Shown here piece after piece: positions 57,801-64,000 of a DNA stretch of 64,000 bases. The stretch lies in contig BDIU01000089.1 in the NCBI GenBank assembly GCA_002118135.1, positions 434,001-498,000 of the forward strand, read 5' to 3'. The notes beneath the pieces are model-generated. The model saw only the letters and a list, made by a program, of their open reading frames with translations. It was not told the origin of the DNA and did no database searches. The stretch is from Trebouxia sp. TZW2008 (taxonomy: Eukaryota > Chlorophyta > Trebouxiophyceae > Trebouxiales > Trebouxiaceae). The position numbers and the translations under genes were made by a program. Every line of letters starts with the position of its first letter. Position 1 is the first letter of the stretch.

Positions 57801-60800
57801 ATCATGCATGACCAGGACACTGTTTTTGTACATTTGGTTTCAATGCAGTACTCAACAGATAGCGGCCATTAGATGTGACGCATCTCAGCAGCAACAGCTG
57901 TGAAGCTGTTGTATTGGTGCAGTTCACAAGATCAATGTGCGGCATACAAGCCTTCAAAATCAGCACCCGCACGTACAGCAGCATTCAGCATTGAGTCCAT
58001 GACATTGCATCCACCAATTGTACCCGCCGTGATTATCTGTTTACAGCAAAGGTGCAGTTTTCACTTGTCCTGGGTTGTGTACTACAATCATCGTGCGTCC
58101 CTCCTGATGGACCAGATTTAGTATCTTCTGGTGTGTGTGCAGCCATCACTGCTGGCTGTTGAACAGGGGGTGCCTCTGTTTGTGCAGGCAATGGCCCTGT
58201 ACCATTGAGCACTGCACCTGCCTTGATTGACTATTCACAGCAAAATATGTTTTTCATTTGTATTGCGGTGTTTGCAGCTATTACTGCTGGTTGTCAAGCC
58301 AGGGGTGACTCACTTCAAGCAGACAGCAGCCCTGTACCGCCAAGCACCGAATCAGCATCGGATGCCCTTTCACAGCAAACACATCATTTGTGCTTGTCCT
58401 GGGTTGTGTGCGGCAATCAATGCCCATTCACAATGAGCAAACATGTCATGTGTTGTCTGGTGCATGTGCAGAACTCGATGCTCATTCACAGCGAACAAAC
58501 AGGCCTTCCTTTGTGTGTGCAGCTATCACTGCTGGCTATCAAGCAGGCAGTGACTCAGTCCAAGCAGACAACGGTCCTGTGCCATCAAGCAGTGACAGCT
58601 CAAACCAAAGCTTGCAGATGAGTGATGGCTACAAGACTCAGCAGCTTCACAAGGCGCAGTGGAATCTGGACCGCATTGACCAATTTCAGTTACCGCTCAA
58701 TCAGACATACGTGTAAGCTCCTGCATGCTGTGGTGTGAAGCTTTCAAGGTACTTGTGCTTGCGTACTGAGTTGGGAACAGTGTGATATTGAGGGTATGGG
58801 ACATTGGTGTCACAGTACCTATATTGTTCCCATCTATGCCTTTGTAGCTGCCATAACACTCTGTGATTGTCACAGCCAGTTCCTTAATTCCAAACAGGCC
58901 AGCCTTCTCAGCTTTTACGTGAACTTTGTACACGATTGTCAGTTTGATCCAGCATATTCAAACTTTTGTGGCAGCTGACCATGTGCATGCACATGCGTCT
59001 TGCACAATCATCGCCAGCTTCTGGCAGCATTCATGGACTGATTGCTATTTTCACTGCCGTTTGCAGTCAGTTTGACTGACACACAGGCATATGTTGCCAT
59101 TGGGCTGTGCATTCCCTGTCCATAATAGCATTGCTGTGCTACTACAAGCTGCATCACAGCAATGTGTGTCCTGCCCAGTTGGCTGTTATCCAAGTTTAGC
59201 AACAGCAGCACACTTGGCACTTGCAAATACACAAGCCACCCACGGTGTGTGGGGTCTAATTATGCAATGTTGTGCAGCTTTGGCAACGGCAGCACAGTTG
59301 GCAGTGGGCGTGGAGTAACCGTCTACACCCTGGACTCGGGGGTGCGCCAGTCACACCAGGAGTTTCAGCCCTGGCAAGGCAGCACCCAAAGAGCTAGCCT
59401 GGGGTAAAGCTGGGCATGTCTATGAACATGTGGTGCTGTACATGTTCTCAGACATTGTGGCCAATGTCAACTGTATGCCATTGCACACCTCTGTGTAAGC
59501 TTATTGACTATTGCGTTGCTGATTGTGCTGTGATGAAGGGCAGACAGCTCTACTGCACAAGCTTGTTCAAGTTCTTTAACGTCAGCTCACGTCAACATGA
59601 CTTGAATGGCTCCATCTGCTGCCTTTATGCAAGGAAGGTCAAAAACCTTCTTGTCCAGTAGACTGAGCGCAATGTGCCTGAAATTGCTTGCTATGTTGAA
59701 CTTCCAGTGCTTGAGCACTGTGTACCTGTGTTGTGCAGGCCCAGCTTTGCGTCAGATAGCCCCAATGCCACTGACTGTGACGGGCATGGCACCCACATAG
59801 GCTCCACAGCTGTGGGAAGGGTGGTGGGGGTGGCCAAAGAAGCCAACCTAGTAGCTGTCAGAGTTCTGGACTGCAAAGGAGCTGGCCAGGTGATGCATTG
59901 CTGCTACTATGGTACTTGTGTCAGACTATGTCTAAGGCTAGCATTGCTATGCGCCGAGATAGCATTAGCCGTATACACGTGTTTCAAATGATGTTAAACA
60001 TGCTGTGATCTTCTTCACCGTGCCTGTTAACACTTTGTTGCACGACAAATGACAGCTCCTGTCAATCAGATAAAGTTTGCATGCTGCTGGAGTTCTCAGC
60101 AGAGATGCATTGAAGCCCATGCATCACAGCATACTGCAAGGACAACTTGCTCCATGACTGTTTGGCTTGGCTTGGTGTGATTTGTGCTCTCATCTTGTTT
60201 GAGATGGCTCTGTAGGTGAGTGATGTTGTGGCTGGGCTGGAGTGGGTGGGGTTGAACCACAAGCTGCCTGCAGTTGTCACCATGTCATTGGGAGTCCAGG
60301 TGAAAAATCAGCTCATTCAGCAGTTGTCTACACCTTGAGCCTGCTTCTGGTTGACCGCTGCCAGCACAATATGTAGCATTTGCAAGCTCTCTTGTGGGCT
60401 GAATGGCCGACTGTAGCTGAAGGCAGAATAATGCTTGCCCCGTACAGAGCGAAAGCTTCATTTTGCTGTGTGCCTTGTGCAGACGGAAGGGTACATACAT
60501 GTGTTCTGTTGTCAATTATGCATGACTTATGTGTCACCAACGTGTCACAGCATGACATCACGTTCACATGAGAACTCACCTGCAGTGCAATAGTGTGACA
60601 TTTCACAGGCAGTTTTCTGCATGTGCAGGCTGGTCAGTGGTCTCAAACGCTACAGACAGCAGTTACTAACCTTATACAGACACATGGCATCACAGTAGTC
60701 GTGGCAGCCGGCAACAGTCAGATAGATGCTTGTCAGATCACCCCTGCCAATGTGAATGGCACAATTGCAGTGGCAGGGAGTGACCTGTCCAATAAATTTA

Positions 60801-61816
60801 ACCCTCCACAGTCAGGAGACTACGAACTGATTTACCAGTATGACAACACTGGCAAATGTGTGGATCTGTTTGCTCCAGGAGTTGACATCATGGCTGCTTG
60901 TGGCGGCGCTGGTGAGTGAGCATATGCTTCATTCTTACACTTCTCCTGCCGCAAAACATGTTGCTGGGACCCCTTCCATGGTTTGTTTCACAAAATCTGA
61001 TACACAACAATCAGGAGACCATGACTTGATCTTTCAGTATGACAACAGTGGCAAGTGTATGCATCTGTCTGCTCCAGCAGTTGACATCGGGCTGCTTGTG
61101 GTGGTGCTGGTCAGCATGCATATGTCACATCCTTACATCTTCTGCTGCATTTCAAGTTGCTTTGTTGATGGCATCTCTTTCTTCATTTGTTTGCAAAGTT
61201 GACCCATCATAGTCAGGAGACTACAGGCTGATGTAACAAGTTGACATCATGGCTGCTTACGGTGGTGCTGGTGAGCATGCATGGGGCTCATCTTTGCCTT
61301 TCTCCTGCTGCATCATACCATTGTTCTGGACACCCCAACTTCCCTTGCAATCATACCTTCAATATGTGTGGAATGCCTCAATGCGTGGTCATGTAAGACT
61401 TTCAGCAACTTGTTGTGCATTAGGCTGGTGCCTGCTGTTCAGCCTAAGGTGTGCTGGCGTCTGCTGGGCTTGCCTCTGCACAGTGTCAGATGCTTGTACT
61501 CAGGGCGCCTACCAATTGTATTGGACAGTGTATACATCATGTAATGCATGTTGTTACAGTGCTGAGCGCCAATACTCGTGTAGGGAGGTGCACGCCATTG
61601 ACAGACAGCAACTACGCTTGGGCGTCAGGCACAAGCATGGCAGTGCCTCATGTTGCTGGTGCAGCAGCGATCTACCTTGGAAACAGACCAAATGCAACCC
61701 CAGCACAAGTCAGTGAAGCTATCACAAAAGCAGCCTCCACAGGACTACTGACGACTTCAGGAATGCTACCTGGCACACCAAATAAGCTGCTTGTTGTTGC
61801 CCCAAATGTCTTATGA
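54810..61816 (+). CDS. secreted subtilisin-like serine protease (S8, proteinase K-like)
   Basis: Exons placed: 54810-54959, 55197-55302, 55904-56031, 58523-58712, 59278-59403, 59739-59889, 60216-60299, 60629-60911 and 61560-61816. All joints after 58523 are in phase. The ATG at 54810 opens a signal peptide ([20 protein letters not shown]). An I9 propeptide follows: [30 protein letters not shown] and [10 protein letters not shown]. The mature part begins near [10 protein letters not shown]. The catalytic triad is visible: Asp in VYTLDSGV, His in [10 protein letters not shown] and Ser in [12 protein letters not shown], with the oxyanion Asn in VAAGNSQ. The protein ends shortly after the domain. 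The linker between propeptide and catalytic domain (56.0-58.5 kb) is unresolved because it holds the assembly gap and several duplicated exon fragments. Expected to work in the secretory pathway or outside the cell as a broad endoprotease after self-cleavage. Confidence 0.92.
55791..55945 (+). repeat. two copies of the propeptide-exon edge (78-bp offset)
   Basis: GCTGTTTGAATGCCTGATTG through the CCAGGGTT acceptor occurs at 55791 and 55869. The second leads into the true I9 exon (55904); the first continues about 40 nt into a diverged copy of the same exon. Confidence 0.85.
56561..56770. repeat. (ATTC)n microsatellite ending in an assembly gap
   Basis: At least 17 ATTC units run to 56630, then 140 undetermined bases fill 56631-56770. 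The true repeat length is unknown. It lies in the linker region of the protease gene. Confidence 0.95.
57198..57700 (+). repeat. three tandem copies of a Ser/Pro-rich exon in the protease gene
   Basis: GGCAGTCTGCAGTCCTC at 57265 recurs at 57435 and, diverged, at 57620. Each is followed by AGCT(C/G)CA.CTTCTTCA and a GGACA.CTTGACAAGTC or similar end. The copies code a Ser-rich linker-like stretch, and it is unclear which, if any, is used. Confidence 0.75.
58130..58600 (+). repeat. three copies of the start of the WNLDRIDQ exon
   Basis: GCAGC(C/T)AT(C/T)ACTGCTGG(C/T)T after an acceptor occurs at about 58139, 58276 and 58520. Copies 2 and 3 share 85 nt including CAAGCAGACA.C; only the last continues into the conserved QWNLDRIDQ coding sequence. 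Confidence 0.8.
60985..61275 (+). repeat. two downstream copies of a protease exon 3' end
   Basis: The end of the exon at 60820-60911 (GACTACGAACTGAT..GTTGACATCATGGCTGCTTG) is repeated near 61010-61120 and, shorter, at 61207-61275. Both carry GTGAGCATGCAT or similar donor remnants and neither has an acceptor in phase. Confidence 0.8.
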
Positions 61817-61828
61817 AAGGTCAATGTT

Positions 61829-61998
61829 GCTAGACAGGATTGGTGCAGCAGCCATATACATTGGTTGCAAGCCAAATGCAACCCTAGCACAAGTCAGCAA
61901 AGCTATCACAAATGCAGCCTCCAAATGACTGCTGACATCTTCAGGAATGCTGCCTGGCACGCCAGACAAGCTGCTTGTTGTTGCTGCAAACGTGTTGT
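61829..61998 (+). repeat. decayed duplicate of the last protease exon
   Basis: Directly after the stop at 61816, about 170 bp repeat the final exon from GTGCAGCAGC to the last codons (CTGCTTGTTGTTGC). The Ser-motif part is missing and an in-frame TGA follows the GCCTCCA block. Confidence 0.85.
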
Positions 61999-62840
61999 GA
62001 AAAATGAAAGGTTGCAACATACGGTTCAAATCGGTTCTAGACCCCAGCCCCCCTCTCACCCTTTCCCCCGCCTTTTGCTTTTGTTGCTGCTCGCACAGCT
62101 TTGTGATTGCAGTTCTATCACCCGTTTTTCCTGGCTGCGCGGCTCAGACGGTGATATACTCTCACGAAGTCAGAAAGGAGTAAGGTGGCTGTTTTAATGG
62201 CTGTTGTGATGCCTATTTTGAGGTGGACGTTGCTGGCAGGGTGATCAGTGCTTCTAGCTGTGAGCACTACCAGAAGTAGCAGTGCTGGCTGTATTTCATG
62301 TTGTAGGAGTTGTATCGAAATGATGCCCCACAGACCCAATTTCGCAACAGCTGTGATGCGAGTTGGGATTTGTATCATATAGTCTCATAACCCCATTGTC
62401 TGGACAAGTGCAGCAACGTACAACATGCTTGCTCCAGCGGTCTGACTCTGCAAGTCTGTGCTTTGCTTGATGCGCATTGCTGAAACGGACGGTTGCAAGA
62501 CATGTCAAGAAGCTGCTTTGCTACTGGCAGAACAGTTCTCACATTGTCAACCCTGCTGCATGACCATGGCCAGAGTTCACTTCGTCAGCTCGTCATGACT
62601 GTTGCATCCATCCTGATGGTGACGGTCATCGTGCTGGCACGCATTGGTGTTATGAGGCATGCAGTCATGACAATTGCTGCTTTGCCTGCTGAGCATGCTG
62701 GGTTTACCCTACAAGGTAGTCAACACCCTATCCTACGCAGCGGTGACTTTTTTGGTTCACAACTGCAGAAGCAAATGGCGTAGGCCCGGCTATGTAGTCT
62801 CCCCAGCGCACAGAAGCTCAGCGCGCCTGCTGATCAGGAC
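61999..62840. other. intergenic stretch, nothing recognised
   Basis: Between the protease and the P4-ATPase start. Only short open frames are seen; the upstream exon or promoter of the ATPase is likely here. Confidence 0.35.
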
Positions 62841-64000
62841 ATGGCAAACTACGACACCTGGGGTCAGAGCAGTCGTGGACTGCTGAACGATTTCTCCCTT
62901 CAGGCGTATGGGGCAGAGACGGTGCCGCTGAGCACTCGTGCACACAGCCATGTTCCTTCGGAGGTCGAGTTTTCCGAGATCGACTTAGGGAACGAAGCCC
63001 CTGTGCAACAAAATGCCAAAGTGAGCCAAGTCAGTGGCGTAGGGCAAGCAAGGGCCTTGCAACTAGCTTCTGTTTGCACAGTGTAGCTGAGCATCTTGCA
63101 GTACGTAATCAAATGGACTCTTCACTGCCTGGGAGCTGCGTCAATAGACTGGCGCTTGTGCAGGGTGTGATCAGCCTATGCTGTTTGTCTGCATTACAGT
63201 TGTCACTGCTGGTTCAGGTCAAAGTTCCCATTCTTGGTGAGCCTGCAGCTCCTGGCACCAACAAGACCGTCCTTGCACGTGCTCCTGCGGATTCTGTTGC
63301 TGCACCTGGCTTTTCTGGCGAAGGCGAATCATGCCGAACTGTCATTGTTCGCACAGAAGGACCAGTGCCTGCAAAAGTAAGTTTCGAGGCTTTGTCGACT
63401 TATGATGGCATGTTGCCGTAACCGCAATCTTGAGTGTCTGCTTTGTTCTGAATCTGTGCACACCGTCATCAAGCTTCATCATCAGACATGCTGCTATGCA
63501 ATGCAGTGTGATACCTTTGCTTGCCAAGCCAGTCAGCGTCCATCAGAGCCTGTTTGACATCACAATTACCGTGCATGTTACAATTTTTTTAAAGCACCTC
63601 ATCAGTGGCTGCATGACGTGCCAGAGCTTGCTGTACAATGACACAACAGACTTCAGTTACTATCAGAAGCATCCCAGATCTCAGCAAGCTGGCAGCAGAA
63701 ACACCTGCTGTTCCTGTCTATATCTTGCGTAGTTAATAGCAGCGAGCAAACGGCTCATACATGAGCAATGTCTTAATGTCTGTACCAGGCTGCAATCATT
63801 GGAATGACAAGTCAATTCAGGAGCCTGACTGTGACTGTTGCGATATCCAGGAGCAGCCTTCAGGCTGTTCTGCAACAAGCTGGGATTTCTGGAACCGTTG
63901 GCCTTAACAACCAACAGCATCAGGACACCCAAATACACTTGCTCAGTTTCTTGCCAGTCAATCTGTTTCAGCAAATCAACAGAGTAGCCAACACAATGCC
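62841..64000 (+). CDS. N-terminal part of a P4-type ATPase (phospholipid flippase), cut by window end
   Basis: P4-ATPases flip aminophospholipids across Golgi, endosome and plasma membranes. Exon 62841-63020 (ATG start, NDFSLQAYGAETVPLS, VEFSEIDLGNEAP) and exon 63218-63375 (ILGEPAAPGTNKTVLARAPA) form a disordered cytosolic N-terminus. The last 150 bases code the family signature at the start of membrane helix 1, TNSIRTPKYT followed by LLSFLPVNLFQQINRVAN (compare N-x-I-x-T-x-K-Y and FLPxNLFxQxxRVAN). The two halves lie in different frames, overlapping at about 63939, as if one base were missing there. The joint from 63375 to the final exon is not settled for the same reason. The catalytic DKTGT and the remaining helices lie beyond the window. 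Confidence 0.7.

Overview
This is a piece of nuclear genome from an intron-rich eukaryote. Multi-exon genes with GT-AG introns (and two apparent GC-AG introns) lie on both strands. The gene families (plant-type DUF21/CBS membrane proteins, a multi-pass class 3 lipase, an ER-type SIL1 homologue, ERCC1, a Bin3/MEPCE-type methyltransferase, a P4-ATPase) and the texture of the DNA (moderate GC, TGCA-rich introns of 50-1800 bp) suggest a green alga. A core chlorophyte such as a trebouxiophyte is my best guess, but I could not test it. Exon boundaries were read by eye; where I give a protein length, all exon phases add up to an intact reading frame.

Layout. 0.4-1.6 kb (-): 311-aa protein of unknown function. 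2.1-3.0 kb (+): thioredoxin-like protein. 2.8-10.0 kb (+): inositol polyphosphate 5-phosphatase. 10.3-12.6 kb (-): SIL1/FES1-type Hsp70 exchange factor with signal peptide and C-terminal HEEL, divergent from ERCC1 (12.9-16.4 kb, +). 17.3-22.3 kb (+): DUF21/CBS protein, copy 1. 23.2-30.0 kb (+): membrane-anchored class 3 lipase. 30.0-33.3 kb: gene-poor, with two hairpins and a complete TRIM retrotransposon. 33.3-34.9 kb (+): coiled-coil plus HNH protein. 37.5-43.8 kb (-): 1267-aa zinc-ribbon/coiled-coil protein I cannot assign. 43.8-44.7 kb (-): uncertain gene. 46.2-50.5 kb (+): DUF21/CBS copy 2. 50.9-53.7 kb (+): Bin3/MEPCE methyltransferase. 54.8-61.8 kb (+): secreted subtilisin-like protease (the 140-bp assembly gap at 56.6 kb lies in it). 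62.8 kb to the end (+): start of a P4-ATPase.

The genes are ordinary housekeeping genes and form no operon or cluster. What stands out is the local architecture: nearly every gene carries short tandem duplications (about 70-250 bp) that copy an exon, or its edge with the splice site, beside the intact exon. The extra copies are usually decayed, out of phase or lacking a partner splice site. I count more than fifteen such loci. Two diverged copies of a 173-183 bp pogo/Tigger-like MITE and one 381-bp TRIM with a perfect target-site duplication are the only mobile elements I could support.
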